Source: Hippopus hippopus
Lineage: Eukaryota; Mollusca; Bivalvia; Cardiida; Cardiidae
Assembly: GCA_946811185.2 (NCBI GenBank)
Contig: OX328096.1
Location: 51,660,252 to 51,724,251, forward strand
Length of the DNA: 64,000 bases
Direction of reading: 5' to 3'
Shown here in pieces: positions 52,236 to 64,000 of this stretch. The notes under the pieces were generated by a model. That model saw only the letters and a list, made by a program, of their open reading frames with translations, was not told where the DNA came from and did no database searches. Each line of letters begins with the position of its first letter. Position 1 is the stretch's first letter. The translations under genes and the position numbers were made by a program.

Positions 52236-53437
52236 CCCCCAATGTAGGATCCAGTCAGGTGGAAAAATCCCTTGTATAGGCATTGAAGAGCCCGAAAGTA
52301 GTACCAGTGAAACAAAGGAAATTCAGAGTCGATTGGCACCAGAATTTATGAATCTAACATATTGAAACTGTCAAAAGGGGCGTAAATAACTGATTTGTAC
52401 TATAGTATAGCAGTGTATTGCAAAGACAAATCTTGGACTTGATCTGGACGAGTGTCGACCTTGGATGCTTTTGAGTACCATGCAGACTAACTGCATACAC
52501 AATCGAGTTGTTCGATGATTGCAAAATCGCCTGAAGTCTTCCTAACAAATTACATGGCACTATTCGCCTTTGGTGGTCGTCTAGGATATATGGATAGATC
52601 CGGCTTGGATCCACTGGCTCTGATCATTAGACTTGAAAATGGCACTTAACCTTAGAGTGCATAGCACCAGTTATGTTGCTTTTGCGGAAAGTGTAGATTA
52701 AGATCAGACTGCACAGAACGTGTAGTCTGATCTTAGATCTACACTGTCCGTTACTTTTTGACATATTCAGTGTACTGGTCAAAACAACTCTGGTATTGCA
52801 ACATCTCTGCTATGTTTTCCAATCGATAAAGGTGCATTTCATTAATTCAGTGCTCCCTAGAAATGATAGGTTTTTAAATCGGCAAAATATATTTATTGGT
52901 GCGTTATTCACTGAGCACGGCATACAAATGATTTAAAAGATTTTGGCTTTGTTAGCAATCAAACTATTAAAAGAAGAATCTTTAAATGATCATTGTAAGA
53001 CAAACGAATTTTTAAATCGTTGTCTGAAATAGATGATACTTTGACGTTAATTCAGCATAAAACACCTCAAAATTCAAAGTAAAAAGACAGAATGGAAACG
53101 TTTCTTAAAAAGCGTGGACAGAAATACCGAAAAATTTAGCCCAAAGCAACAATATCGACTATTATCATCGGACGGACAGATGTCTCTGTTTTATTGCTTC
53201 TTTCCGAGATAATTCTTCCTAAACATTAAAATGATTGATGGATCACGTGACCGTGTCATACACTTTTTCCATCGGAAATTGAGAAACTTTGCTCTTGCCT
53301 AGTAAGTCATATTCGGTTTTCTTTGTTGATTCGATCGTTTCGTTTGTATGTTGTTTTTAGAGCACTGTCAACAATATATCAGACATATCAAGGTTTCAGG
53401 TCGACGACTCATGCCTCCTCTTGGTTTCATCTCTACT
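52236..53437. other. Unassigned DNA with one family E unit
   Basis: Family E at 52684-52750 is clean: GCGGAAAGTGTAGATTAAG... to ...CTTAGATCTACACTGTCCG. No gene seen. Confidence 0.45.
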
Positions 53438-53625
53438 GGGATGGTATTCACCAACCAATCCAAGAACATTTTCACTCTTATTCTCCAAAAGTTTCTAAAG
53501 TATACAACTCCTAAACTAATTGGCTAATCCATTTGGTGTAGCCAATCGGAAGTTGTTACATTCATATTTAGAAAACCTTGGAGAATAAGGAACGTTCTTA
53601 AGAATGGTTGGTAAATATTGACCCA
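53438..53625. mobile_element. MITE family C copy
   Basis: GGGATGGTATTCACCAACCA to GGTTGGTAAATATTGACCC around GGCTAATCCATTTGGTGTAG. Confidence 0.8.
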
Positions 53626-54120
53626 TGGCTGGTGCATTGTGCAAAGTGCCTTGTCGTGCCTTGCAAAAGGATACTCCAACGTGTTCTGTTTGTGTGCATT
53701 TTTCTAAAACCTCCAGAAAACGCATACAGTCCTTCCAGTGAGCCGGTATTTGTGCCTGCCAATCGTGCTATCTACTGTAGTTGTAAAATATCTACTTTCT
53801 ATAGATTAAAAAGAAAAGAGTAAAATGTTGCAAACTTACGGTTGGTTGAGATTTTGATAAATTACGTCCACAAAGAAATTCGCATTAGACAATTTTGAAA
53901 CTGTCATAGTAAAAAATGAAAATCAAGATAAATTAAGGCTTGATACACGAACATTGCGATAGCAAGAGAAATATGATATTCAGGAGCAAATTCTCTCTAT
54001 ACCAAGTATTTCTTTTTTTCAAGAAATTTCTGCTGCAATGCAGATAACATGGCCTGGTGGACATAGGGTATTAAAATTGTCAAGATTGTTCTGATATTGA
54101 TTAAAACTTTCAATAGGTAA

Positions 54121-54369
54121 ACCCTGGTCTGGTAAAAAGGGGTTTAGTGCATCCCCGTGATGCATGCTACTAAGCAAGTCATCACATAGTTATGGATCAA
54201 TGTATAACGACCGACTGAATCATGAGGTACACTGGTCCCTTCACATGCAGAAAATTGACCTATAGCAAAAAGTGTCGACTTAGGTCAGCCTGCGCGGAGT
54301 GCGTAGGCTGTCCTGGTCGATACTCCTTGCACATGAAATTAAGCCTCCTTTTCACAGAGCATGGCTCAA
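54121..54369. mobile_element. MITE family A copy, reverse order
   Basis: CCTGGTCTGGTAAAAAGGGG to CTTTTCACAGAGCATGGCTCA. Confidence 0.8.
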
Positions 54370-55218
54370 ATACATCCTACACTTCCATTAGCAAATGTAG
54401 ATTTCATTGGGTGCTGCCCACCGACCAGACCAAAACTATAAGACAAAGTGAGGCCAAACAGATCAGTAGAAAAATAAACCTATACTCAAAATTACAATAT
54501 CAAAGGGACTCAAAGAGGCTGTAAGTTTGCTCTCTCTGTCTCTGTCTCTCTTTCTCTCCCTCTCTCTCCCCGGGTATTTTCGTTTGTTACGTATATCTGG
54601 AGCACATATTGCCCAATATACACTAACCAGTCGAAGGTTAATTCTTTATCCAAATTCCAAGAATAACAACCTGGCTCAGCTAGACGCTCTGTCTCAGCAA
54701 ATCAGATGTTTGATCTCAGAGTTTAGAAGTAGAACTGAATTGTAAATTGATATTCATACGGGAGTAGATCTTAATACTATGCCACATGTTGCATTATAAA
54801 CTGGGTGGGCCGTGTTCGAGTATTTGCGGTAATTTTTGTAACAAGCCATTCTCCGAGTTGTACGCAATAATGATATTCTGAAGTAACTTCGCTGAAATCC
54901 CAAATTAGTTCAAATTACTGTAATAGCATTTCTAAAATTCAAAGTCATTTCGCCTCCTTTTTCAAACAGATTCAACAAATCACAGTAACAGCCTGTAATC
55001 CAAAAACTATCATTATATTTTCCCTGATATATATATATTTTTTAAACTTTTACTTTTAGAATAGGACCAAAAAGAAATCTTCATATCAGCGCATAGTAAT
55101 TTTCTTTTCCACCATTAAAGGATACAAGGCGATAAATACTTATGACATGTAAGCATTTACTTCACCGAAAGTCGCAAATTTCTACAAAAGCAGGTCAAGC
55201 CAAACTAACAAACAGAAA
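54370..55218. other. Unassigned DNA with (TC)n
   Basis: A (TC)-rich microsatellite at 54529-54570. No gene seen. Confidence 0.4.
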
Positions 55219-55482
55219 TGAGCCATACTCTGGAAAAGGAGGTTTAACGCATCTCTGTGATCCATGATACTAAGCAACTCATCGCATAATTATGGATCCA
55301 CAAAATCCTGTTTGTTTAACAATCGCCTGAATCATGAGGTAAACTGGTCCTTTGACATGCAGAAAATTCATCAAAAGCAAAAAGTATCGGCACAGGTTAG
55401 CCCGCGCAGATTGCGCAGACTGATATGGGTCGGTACTTTGTGCAGATGCATTAAACCCCAGTTTCACAGATCATCGCTCAAG
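55219..55482. mobile_element. MITE family A copy, reverse order
   Basis: TGAGCCATACTCTGGAAAAG to CAGTTTCACAGATCATCGCTCA. Confidence 0.85.
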
Positions 55483-56486
55483 TAAATTATGTACTTACCA
55501 TATTTTAAACTTTACTTTGACGTGTTAATTTCCACTATCGTTCTTTTACACAAATCTCAAAAACTAATTCAATAAATTACATTTCACAAAATATCATCTC
55601 TGATCCAACACCAGAATAATGACGACGTGAAAGACAAAAAGATCACAGAAGTAAGTATAAAGGTTATTCAACCAAACTTCTATGAGTAATGCCGCCGATT
55701 TTAAATATACCTCTGCATCAGTTCAGTAGATTTTTTTTCTACCCCGGACAATCACATTTGCGGAATATCAGTAACTATGACACGGTATCTCAGGCGACCT
55801 GCCGAAATTCCCGTGAATATCTCATAACTACAGAAATTTGCTTGGCAATGCGTATATACAGCCGGAGACAGAGGCGAATCAATAAAAGATAAATTGGGAG
55901 CTCTGTTTGGTGAGCTCTCCGCTTTCTAAATCTGTTGATCTACGATGTTTTGGGAGGTAATTCTCAAAACTTCCACAAAAACTATATTTTGAATGTTATT
56001 GATGTGATTTGGTTAGGTAAGAGGGGTGTTAGGGCGTTGCATGGTAAGAGAGAACGTCGGATCTAAGTTTTGTGTATTATCCATAAAGTAGACACTTGGT
56101 ATAAAAATGTTATTGGCCCATTTAGAACTCTTCTGTAAAGCCTCATTGAAGTTCTCCAGTGGAGAAAGCAGGGTATTGCAGTGAAAAAAGGGACTTTGGC
56201 TATGAACCAGAATATTTTTAAACGACTGGAAAGATATAGAGCGAGTACAGAACTTGGTCGTTTTCTTTCAGTCTTTAACAAACAATACGTGTTTTCTCCT
56301 ATCATGAGTCTAAAGAATCCCCAGCGTTTAAAACATTGTTCTGACCCAAATTTGTTATAATTCAGGCTTTAATTCGGCAAATTAAGCCAAATTTTACCAA
56401 AAAATGGATATTTTGGATCCTAGATCACTCCTCATGTTCTCTATGATCCGATGTAGACCGACCCCCGTCCGCAAAGCAAATAAATT
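55483..56486. other. Unassigned DNA, no gene seen
   Basis: Only short frames without support. Confidence 0.4.
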
Positions 56487-56880
56487 TGAGCCATACTCTG
56501 TGAAAAGAAAGTTTAATGTATCTGCAACAGGTTTGTACTAAGGCCGATTTGTTTCGAAACTTTTTTGCATTTGGTTAATTTTCTGCATGTCCAAGGACCA
56601 TTTTACCTCATTATTCAGTCGGTTGTGAAACAAAATGGATTTTATAAGTCTATAGTTATGTGATGCCTTGCTTAGTATAATGCATCACGGAGATATGGCT
56701 TGCAACACGCGAAAAGGGGCATTCGGACATTTGCGTAAAGTGTCGTTCCGAAACGACACTTCTCGGTTTTATGCAATTTTCTGTTTTGCGCAAGTCTACT
56801 GTAGCACAGAATGCCCCTTTTCGCATGTTGCAAGCCAATATTATAATAAACCCCGTTTTGCCAGAGCATGCATGGCTCAT
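56487..56880. mobile_element. MITE family A with nested family B
   Basis: TGAGCCATACTCTGTGAAAAG to CCAGAGCATGCATGGCTCA. Interrupted near the right end by 56697-56836. Confidence 0.85.
56697..56836. mobile_element. MITE family B, nested, internally deleted
   Basis: GGCTTGCAACACGCGAAAAG to TTTTCGCATGTTGCAAGCC between ATAT-like flanks. The two GGATCAGCCTG palindromes are deleted, leaving GTGTCGTTCCGAAACGACAC. Confidence 0.85.
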
Positions 56881-57469
56881 TGGTTAGACATACAAATGGT
56901 AAACCCGAAATGTGTACTGTTTGGATGGCAGTGCTTTCCATACTGATGAAAAATGACATATTCCTTTTCTGCAAAACTTTTTTTTTTCGTCTTTTGTGTA
57001 GTTTGTATAAGAATTTTGGTATGCCACATTCTAAAGCTTAACAGTTATGGTTTGTGGTACCCTTATACTTAACAGAATGGGATTAACTCCCAGCATGCAG
57101 CAAGATGAAATAAAAGTCGTGACAAAAATGGCAAAAAAACAAAACTTTTTTGTGATGCCGCCAACCATTTAGCAAAAAACGTCACTCTGCGACAGGATAC
57201 TACAACACCAGGAAAGCGCCTATTATCATCATAACAAATGAAGTAATGAAATTTTCCACTCCACTCTCTAACAACGATGACTTCCTGGTCGACTCCTTTA
57301 CTCTCCCCGCATTTCGATAATAACGCAAATGGCGTGAGATACACGCGGTATTATCGAATCTATTTGACAACTGCTCTAAGCGAGGTTTTATCGCGTTTTT
57401 GTTTAGGTATTCGCTGGCTAAAAAAAATAATTTCAAAAGTAGGTTAAAAGTTGCCAGGTCGCTCTAGCT

Positions 57470-57640
57470 TTTGTTTTCTTTTTACAAATTTTAAAATTAT
57501 TTTTTCTGCCAGGGACTAACACTTGGACCGACCATACAATAACAGATTGTCATTTTCACAATAATTTCCATACTTTTCAAAGGTATAATTTAAATTTAAA
57601 TGCATTTTAACATCCGCATTGTTTACTTTTCGCCGTTATC
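57470..57640. mobile_element. MITE family F, half copy
   Basis: TTTCTGCCAGGGACTAACAC and ACAGATTGTCATTTTCACAA match the right half of 26956-27315. Confidence 0.65.
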
Positions 57641-57724
57641 GGGGCTTTGACTCTTACCCAAACGACGAATTTAGACTCTTCGATTTTAAACGCAGCTTCA
57701 GTCAACAAGTTTTAAATTAGTGAA

Positions 57725-57870
57725 ATGGACTTAAGTTCTCTGATATTACAAAAAGCATTGTGGAAGTAGGAGAAAATGTAACCAGTATTTTCTCCTTTTC
57801 TCGCAATTTCTTTCAAAGGCCTGCTTCCTCCGGGTCGTTAGAACGCAGAGTTGTGTGATAAAAAGTCAAC
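57725..57870. mobile_element. MITE family D copy, short
   Basis: GTAGGAGAAAATGTAACCAG...TATTTTCTCCTTTTCTCGCAA with a shortened loop. Confidence 0.7.
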
Positions 57871-57984
57871 TGCACGGTGCATTACCGTCGACAAAATGTT
57901 ACTTTGTCTTAAAGGCTTTTATCAAAACAGTATCAATTCTATCACCTTCAGCTTCTAATTGTCATGTTTCAAGTATTTCAACAT

Positions 57985-58340
57985 ATAACTTAAAGGACCT
58001 GTAGGGGCCAAAAAGGTTTATTAAATACATTTAAATTTAGATCATACTATTTATCATGATAATTATTGTGAGGATAACAATCTGGAATTGCACGGTCGGT
58101 CCAAGTGTTATTCGCTGGCATAAAAACGAATTTCAGAACTAGGACAAATGTTGCAAGGTTGCTCTATCTTTTGTGTACTTTTTACCTAGTTTTGAAATTC
58201 ATTTTCTTGCCAGCGAGTAACACATGGACCGACTGTACAATAACAGATTATCATCTTCACAGTAATTTCAATACTTTTTAAATTGTATGAATTAAAATTA
58301 GATGCAGTTTTACATCCCATTGTTTACTTTTGGCAACTAC
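57985..58340. mobile_element. MITE family F, full palindrome
   Basis: CATACTATTTATCATGATAA and GCACGGTCGGTCCAAGTG are mirrored by CACATGGACCGACTGTACAA and ACTTTTTAAATTGTATGAA. Confidence 0.75.
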
Positions 58341-58569
58341 TGTGACTTTTAACGAAGGAAAGCTTCGTTCGCAATTTATCGCATATCGTATAAAATCTGT
58401 TTTACAAAATATTTGTTTGAAATTGGTAATATAAGGTAACATTGGCGAAAAATCACTCATTAAAAAACAATATCAGCGTTGCTAACAGGTGGTATGGTTA
58501 TAAGAGTAGGAAACCCCATAAAACAATTTAAAACTACCGACTTCAATCATTAGTTTCCTTACATGTTAA

Positions 58570-58790
58570 TATTCAACATGAATTAACCCTTAAGTACACT
58601 ATCCCGAGTTTTAACGACCCTGAGGAATCCTTTTGAAAAACATTGTGGGAAAAGGAGAAAATGCTGGTATCCAGCATTTTCTCGTTTTCCAACAATGTTT
58701 TCTACCATCATTTGAGCAACATTTGAATAATTGTCTGTAAATGCTTTCTATTTGGACAAGTGTACATGCTTGCCGTGTATTAAAGTGTTT
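58570..58790. mobile_element. MITE family D copy
   Basis: TTTTAACGACCCTGAGGAATC, AACATTGTGGGAAAAGGAG, perfect ATGCTGGTATCCAGCAT, CCAACAATGTTTTC. Confidence 0.85.
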
Positions 58791-60002
58791 AAGGTTTAAA
58801 CAGGAATACTCCCGATAATTCTGTTGCAAAAGGTAAAATTGATTGTCACATGCAGCCTCTCCTTTTTTTTGTACAACGTTTACAATAGTGACCGGCTGCA
58901 AGAAAAAAAGATTTTTGCATGTGGTAATGTAGTAACCATTAAAGAACCGAAAAAAAAATCAATAACTTGGTTAAAATTCAATAAGCTAAAACAATGCATT
59001 GGTACGTTGATCATTTTAATACAGTAAATATGTCGCCTTACTATTTACATAGTCCTTGGACGGTGTGGTCTGTGACAACGACACACTTAGAAGGGTAAAC
59101 AAACTTTTTAGCGACCACCACAGATATTTACACTTGAAGCTTATCTATATATATTAATCTATTTTCATTTGTATCCTTCCGCCCACACCAGTTCTTCTTT
59201 GTTCCACTGATTAGCAAGTTCGATAACATTCACATACAATGCTTCAAGTTCAGGAGTTCTGTCAATTCAGTGTATGAATTTGTAATCAGAACAATCCTTG
59301 TTCGTTCTTCGGTAGTGGTGCTTGTCACGCGATAGTGACCTTTGACATGGCAAGGCAGACCTCAAGCCAAGTAGCAATGAAAACCAAGAAAATACATGTA
59401 CATGAATAAATAATTGCTGCCAAAATATAGATGAAATACTTGTTGAAAGGGTGTATAACCTGTTCCCCTTGATTGGTAATGTCTCTAACTTTTCGTTGAC
59501 GAAGATGTAGCAATGTTTCTACTTTGTATTCGAAGCAAATACGGCAAGTGCGAAGAGAAAAATTCTAAAATTAATTAAAATCTTTGTGTACGATGTTTAA
59601 ACACGTTGAGCGCCAAGGAAGTTAAAACGTATCATTCAGTCGATAGAAATATCCTGTAGCAGGCCAGAATGTCTGACAAAATCATAAACGAGGGAAGCTT
59701 GCAATTGAAAGGGGTGTTAAAAACAACTCTAGTGCCATTCGTGCTGAATGTCGTAAAGTCCTCGCGTAACATGTAAAGCTCTTTAATTGTAGATCGAAAG
59801 ACAATGATGATAATGAAATGCACATCTACGCCTGTGATAGAAATGCTTCTGAAATTAACGTGAATTTGAGGATGCCTCCACAATGGTGTAGCGTTAACTT
59901 CGTATGCCCAATCTGCATTTTGTTTTCTCTTTCTTTCACTAATCACTTAAGCTGAAGACTGGCTTAGAAACAATCTTGTTAAGCAAATATGATAAAAATG
60001 CA
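58791..60002. other. Unassigned DNA, no gene accepted
   Basis: A 104-codon minus-strand frame (59632-59946) shows no domain. Nothing else noted. Confidence 0.4.
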
Positions 60003-60255
60003 TATGCTCCATAAAATGGGGGCTTAATGCATCTGCAAAAAGTTCCGACACAGGTCAGCTGCGCAGTGTGCGCACCCAGACCTGAATCGAAACTTTCTGG
60101 CTTTGATATTAATTCTGCACGTCCAGGGACCATTCTAATTCAGGCTTTAGCCTGTTGCTAGACAAGATAGTTTTTATTGATCCATAATAATAATGATAAC
60201 TTACTTGGTATATTGCATCACGGAGAAACATAAAACTCACTTTTATCAGAGCATG
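60003..60255. mobile_element. MITE family A copy
   Basis: ATGCTCCATAAAATGGGGGC to CTTTTATCAGAGCATGAC. Confidence 0.8.
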
Positions 60256-60688
60256 ACACTAGTGTGTAATACATGAAGGCATGTGAAAACATTGTATCAA
60301 AAGGAGGAATTGTTCAGTATGAGCAATTTCTCTTTTTATCACAATTCTTATTCTTTTTTTTTTATGTAAGCAAAAGGAAAATTATCGTCAGAGCATGTGA
60401 GTGAAAATCGGTTAGGTAAAAGGGGATGAAGTCAGAAAGCAAAAATCAAAGATTAGAGTGAGTGTTTTGTGAAGTCTGATCTAGACAGATTTCGTCCGTC
60501 AAAAGCATCTTAGAATTTACATTTAGTGGTCTAAGGATGCACTCATTTCTTTTGTTGCAAAAACAATAAAGAAAGGTTTAACCCTTATCCTCTAAATAAA
60601 TGAAATGAAACTTTTAAGCCGATAATTAAAACCCAAATTTGCTATTTCAACCGTAATTTATTTGGGGAAAATAGATCTATGACCTTAT

Positions 60689-60755
60689 CGGAAAGTGTAG
60701 ATCAAGATCAGACTGCACGTTCTGTGCAGTCTGATCTTGATCTATACTGTCCGCA
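60689..60755. repeat. MITE family E, perfect palindrome
   Basis: GGAAAGTGTAGATCAAGATC and AGACTGCACGTTCTGTGCAGTCT, closing with GATCTTGATCTATACTGTCC. The best copy in the window. Confidence 0.9.
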
Positions 60756-60849
60756 AAAGGTCAGTGAGTCGCGATTAGCAGCCTAAGAGTTAAGAAATAT
60801 TATAAGAAAATGAAGAAGTGACTGATTGTGATTGATTTCTCCCTTACTG

Positions 60850-61019
60850 CAACGATATTCACCAATCATTCCTAGTTTCAGTTGTGGTCTTATTCTGGAT
60901 TTAGAAAGTAACGTAAAGTTTGGTTTAGTCAATCAGAAGTTCCGTTACTTTCAAATTTAGAAAATTCCTGAGAAGAAGACCAAGAATGTTCTTCAGAATG
61001 GTCGGTGAGTACAGACCCT
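60850..61019. mobile_element. MITE family C copy, truncated core
   Basis: CAACGATATTCACCAATCATTCC to TGGTCGGTGAGTACAGACCC. Confidence 0.75.
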
Positions 61020-61021
61020 GT

Positions 61022-61500
61022 CTTTAATTCTTTACCGAACAATTAAATGTTAGACATGACCGTTTTTGCAGCTTTTGCAGACGGCAAATCAAATCTTTCT
61101 AAAATGGCTTGCAACACGCGAAAGGGGACATTCGGAGATTTGCGTAAAGTGTCATCCCGGATCAGCCTGCGCAGTCCGCGCAGGCTAATCCGAGACGACA
61201 CTTTCCGTTGTAATGTAATTTTCTGTTTTGCGTATGTCTACTGAAGGACAAAATCTAAAGTAGTCGTAAAGTGCAGTCTCGGATTAGCCTGCGCGGACTG
61301 CGCAGGCTGATCCGAGACGACACTTTACGCAAATGTCCGAATGCCCCTTTTCGCAAGCCAAATGATCTGATTTCTCTTTTAATGAGTAGAAAACGTTGTG
61401 GGAAAGGACAAAATGATGGCTACCAGCATTTTCTCTTTTCCAGCATTTTTAAAAGGTCTTTTTCCCCCTTGGTCGTAAAAATTTGGGATTGTTTGGTAAA
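61022..61500. mobile_element. MITE family D interrupted by family B
   Basis: CTTTACCGAACAATTAAATG and GCAGACGGCAAATC before the insertion; TGTGGGAAAGGACAAAATGA, TTTTCTCTTTTCC and GGGATTGTTTGGTAAAGAA after it. Confidence 0.85.
61105..61359. mobile_element. MITE family B, nested copy
   Basis: TGGCTTGCAACACGCGAAAG to CCTTTTCGCAAGCCA with two full GGATCAGCCTGCGCAG / GGATTAGCCTGCGCGG palindromes. Confidence 0.9.
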
Positions 61501-61879
61501 GAAACAATTTATTGACATTTTCGTTCTTCAAACAGATATCCTGTTTATAGTTTGTAAGTCCAAAATGCGTGTCAGGTTTGAATTAAATTTCACAAAAAAA
61601 ACCAGCGAAATTTTAGAAGATGTAGTAATCGATCGGCTTGACATCTTTATGTTTTCCGCATCAATTTATGACTATTGTTATTCCTATTACACGGAAGTTG
61701 ATTTTAAATTAAACATAAAAACCTGAAGTTTATATCATCAGATTGATATCTCAGTTAGGGTCTACACAAACAAGAGTTGTTTAAAACTTAAATACAAACA
61801 ACAGGAAATGTTTAACGGTTCATGTGGACATATAAATGATGACAAAATGTTATACTTGTCCAACTGAGAACTATTTCGT

Positions 61880-62050
61880 GACGACCAATTTGGCTTAAAT
61901 GGTTGAACTTGTCTGTGAAAAAGAAAACATGATAGGGAAGAGGAGAAAATGCTGATTACTGTATGAGCAAATTTCTTTTCCAACAGTGACTTCAAAAGTG
62001 TTATTCTTCAGGTTCGTTTAACCATAAGTTTGTGTGGTAAAAGGTCAAAT
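61880..62050. mobile_element. MITE family D copy, diverged
   Basis: GAGGAGAAAATGCTGATTAC, then AAATTTCTTTTCCAACAGTG and GTGTGGTAAAAGGTCAAA. Confidence 0.6.
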
Positions 62051-62184
62051 CAGACTATACCTCGATTAGGATTTTTACAAACAAGTGTCTCTGAAAAGAA
62101 TGATGTACGATTTATATGGTTGTGCGGACTACATAAACTGTTTTCGTTAGCATCAAGGTCCCTAGTATTTTAGTTATGAAAGCT

Positions 62185-62410
62185 GCTTTAACTCTTTTAC
62201 CAAACAACCCGGTGTTTCAAGGACCTTGAAGGAGAAGCCCTTTGAAAACATATTGGGAAAAGATAAAAACTCATTCTTGTAACCAGCATTTCCTTCTTTT
62301 CCCAGACTGTTTGCTACCATTCCAAAGACAGAAATCATGTTTCAAGCTACATTTTATTTATCGTCTACAGATGCTTTCCAATTTGGTCAAGTCTATTTGG
62401 TAAAGAGTTT
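62185..62410. mobile_element. MITE family D copy
   Basis: AACTCTTTTACCAAACAACCCGG, GAAAACATATTGGGAAAAG, AACCAGCATTTCCTTCTTTTCCC, TCGTCTACAGATGCTTTCC, TTTGGTAAAGAGTT. Confidence 0.75.
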
Positions 62411-62421
62411 GAAGAAAAGGA

Positions 62422-62425
<4 letters not shown>

Positions 62426-62471
<46 letters not shown>
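62426..62471. repeat. (TC)n microsatellite
   Basis: Uninterrupted CT dinucleotide run of about 46 bp. Confidence 0.95.
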
Positions 62472-62473
<2 letters not shown>

Positions 62474-63019
62474 TTCCGCGTCTATAATCTTCTGAAGAGA
62501 AAAACAGTGACACATCTAATTGACTTTTAATCTTGTAAATCTGACGATGATTGCTAGTAATCGTAGTGAAAATTTTATTTAGTCGGCACTTCATTACGTC
62601 ATATTGTTGATACCTAACTTATTTTCTTCCACAGATTATGTTTTTATGACAAAAGATAGAGTGCACATAGCGGTAGTGTAAAGCCCGAAACATCAAAATG
62701 TGCTCTACAAGATCTGTCATTCTCGATGGCATGTATGGTCATCAGCTTTCTTACCGTTAAGTCAACGATACGGGAATATATACCAGGTATGTCTAAGCAA
62801 GTTAATGGTAACATAAAACCTATTCAGAACACCGTGAATCGAGATAGAACTAAAGAAACATACTTCTCGATCTTGCAAGAACATTCTCTGTATATGTGTG
62901 AGGTTTCTCACCTAACCAGCCTTGAAATGACTGTGTTTCCCATTTTAACCGGCTTAAGCGAGCAGTCTATTGATTGAGTGGGTAAAAAATGACAACAAGG
63001 AAACTGGACTCTCAGTACG

Positions 63020-63250
63020 TATTAACTTTATACTACAGCACCCCGACTTTTAACCACCCTGAGAAAGAAGGCTTGTGAAAACATTGAGGGAAAATGAGAA
63101 AATACTTGTAACCAGCATTTTCTCTTTTTTAAACAATGTTTTCTATCCTGTCAATGACAAATTTTTGTCATTTGGGCTATCTTTGATTTGTCGTCTGCAA
63201 ATGCCTTCAACTTGGACCTGTCTAAAATTGTGTCGTTTAGTAAGGAGTAA
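63020..63250. mobile_element. MITE family D copy
   Basis: CCCGACTTTTAACCACCCTG, GAAAACATTGAGGGAAAATG, AACCAGCATTTTCTC, TTTGTCGTCTGCAAATGCC, TGTCGTTTAGTAAGGAGT. Confidence 0.75.
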
Positions 63251-63351
63251 AAAGAAATGGGCAGTAGAAATCTCTTTTGGTGATCAAACTCTGTCATACT
63301 ATGGTCGACCATGGACACAATTAGCCCTTAAGCAGTGATAACCTTCCCTGC

Positions 63352-63360
<9 letters not shown>

Positions 63361-63393
<33 letters not shown>
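63361..63393. repeat. C-run followed by (TC)n
   Basis: Poly-C of about 11 bp and then CT repeats. Confidence 0.9.
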
Positions 63394-63396
<3 letters not shown>

Positions 63397-63909
63397 CATT
63401 TATTTTCCTGGGCCTTTGTCTGTTTATTTCGCATGTCTGTCCCACTGCCCTTGTCCTATCTGTCCAAACTTTTCAAACAGGAGGTGCACACAATGTCATA
63501 TACATATACATGAATGCGTGTATATACCATTGTATTCTATGCCATAGAAATTAGTACAAATGAAATTTTCAAGTTTACAAATCTTCCATCTGTCTGACCT
63601 TTCATTAGCATTTACAGAAAAAGATGTTTAGTTATGAAGCTGTCATCAAACAGGAACGCGAGGGAGATAACTTAATTTCTGCTGCCATTTTTTAAAATAT
63701 GTAACCTATCCAATTCTTACTTATTCAAAATATTTAGTCCTCATTATTGCATATTGTCAACGTTTTTAGAATCTAATTGCTATTGAAGTGATATAGTGAA
63801 TAGTTGGAAATAACTTAGCCCAATGGATATTAAACACATAATAACTGCCATCACAGAGGGTCTATTGGAGATTCAGTTAAGCCTGTATCAACAACACATC
63901 AAATTTAAT

Positions 63910-64000
63910 TAAACTCTTTACCAATCTACATTTTAGACTTGTCCAAACTGAAAGCAATTTCAAACGACATATTAGGTGTGACTTAAATGTTGGAATTTTA
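63910..64000. mobile_element. MITE family D, cut by the window end
   Basis: AAACTCTTTACCAATCTACATTTTAGA and CTTGTCCAAACTGAAAGC match a family D terminus. The rest lies beyond the window. Confidence 0.65.

Noticed and set aside
59632..59946. 104-codon minus-strand frame
   Set aside because: No recognisable motif, repeat or splice context.
61271..61726. 151-codon frame
   Set aside because: The first half is family B and D MITE sequence and the remainder is low-complexity Phe/Ile/Tyr-rich. No family features.
62605..62684. Exon after acceptor TTATTTTCTTCCACAG at 62636
   Set aside because: Only about 14 codons to a stop and no corroborating features.

Overview
The window looks like animal nuclear DNA, most likely from a bivalve mollusc. 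It is AT-rich, has no bacterial-style gene runs, and is packed with short palindromic non-autonomous DNA transposons (MITEs). The core motifs of several families (for example CCTGCGCAGTCCGCGCAGG and AAGATCAGACTGCAC) resemble repeats I recall from bivalve genomes; that assignment is from memory, not from a search. Both flanks (1-27880 and 42693-64000) hold almost no convincing host coding sequence. I found one plausible terminal exon with a ~320-bp tandem duplicate (10882-11577) and one weak 43-nt exon candidate (45016-45058). The rest is MITE families A to F, a tRNA-derived SINE, small satellites and unassigned intron-like or intergenic DNA. Several repeats are nested inside others.

The centre is a different thing: a 14.8-kb virus-like mobile element at 27881-42692. 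It starts AGTAGTATAGG, ends CCTATACTACT, and is flanked by a perfect 6-bp target duplication (TCCACA). It has very long inverted terminal repeats (3.15 kb left, 4.5 kb right) that themselves carry genes, and a 53-bp palindrome about 10 bp from each tip. It encodes a protein-primed family-B DNA polymerase (here broken inside the exonuclease domain), a zinc-knuckle protein, a small zinc-ribbon-like protein, a coiled-coil basic protein, a 217-aa protein of unknown function and several small proteins. I see no integrase, capsid, packaging ATPase or maturation protease. The 6-bp duplication, AG...CT ends and polymerase type point to the Polinton/Maverick/adintovirus/bidnavirus neighbourhood, probably as a reduced relative mobilised in trans.

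The most striking property is expression control. The small genes in the terminal repeats, and the zinc-ribbon gene, are not followed by poly(A) signals at usual spacing. They are followed 30-45 bp after the stop by AGCCCTTTTCAGGGCT-type stem-loops with an AACCA flank and a downstream purine-rich ACGAAAG element. This is the layout of metazoan replication-dependent histone mRNA 3' ends (SLBP stem-loop plus U7 downstream element). Stem sequences differ between copies with compensatory changes (GCCC/GGGC, GTCC/GGAC, GCTC/GAGC). Each terminal repeat also has a tandem array of five stem-loop pairs. The same class of gene has a repeated promoter cassette with an E2F-like GCGGGAAAA, a CRE TGACGTCA, a CTATAAA box and nearby CCAAT boxes. 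Together these suggest an element that ties its expression to host S phase by copying the histone-mRNA system. Genes elsewhere in the element (coiled-coil, zinc-knuckle, polymerase/217-aa) instead have AATAAA signals, so two expression classes seem to exist.
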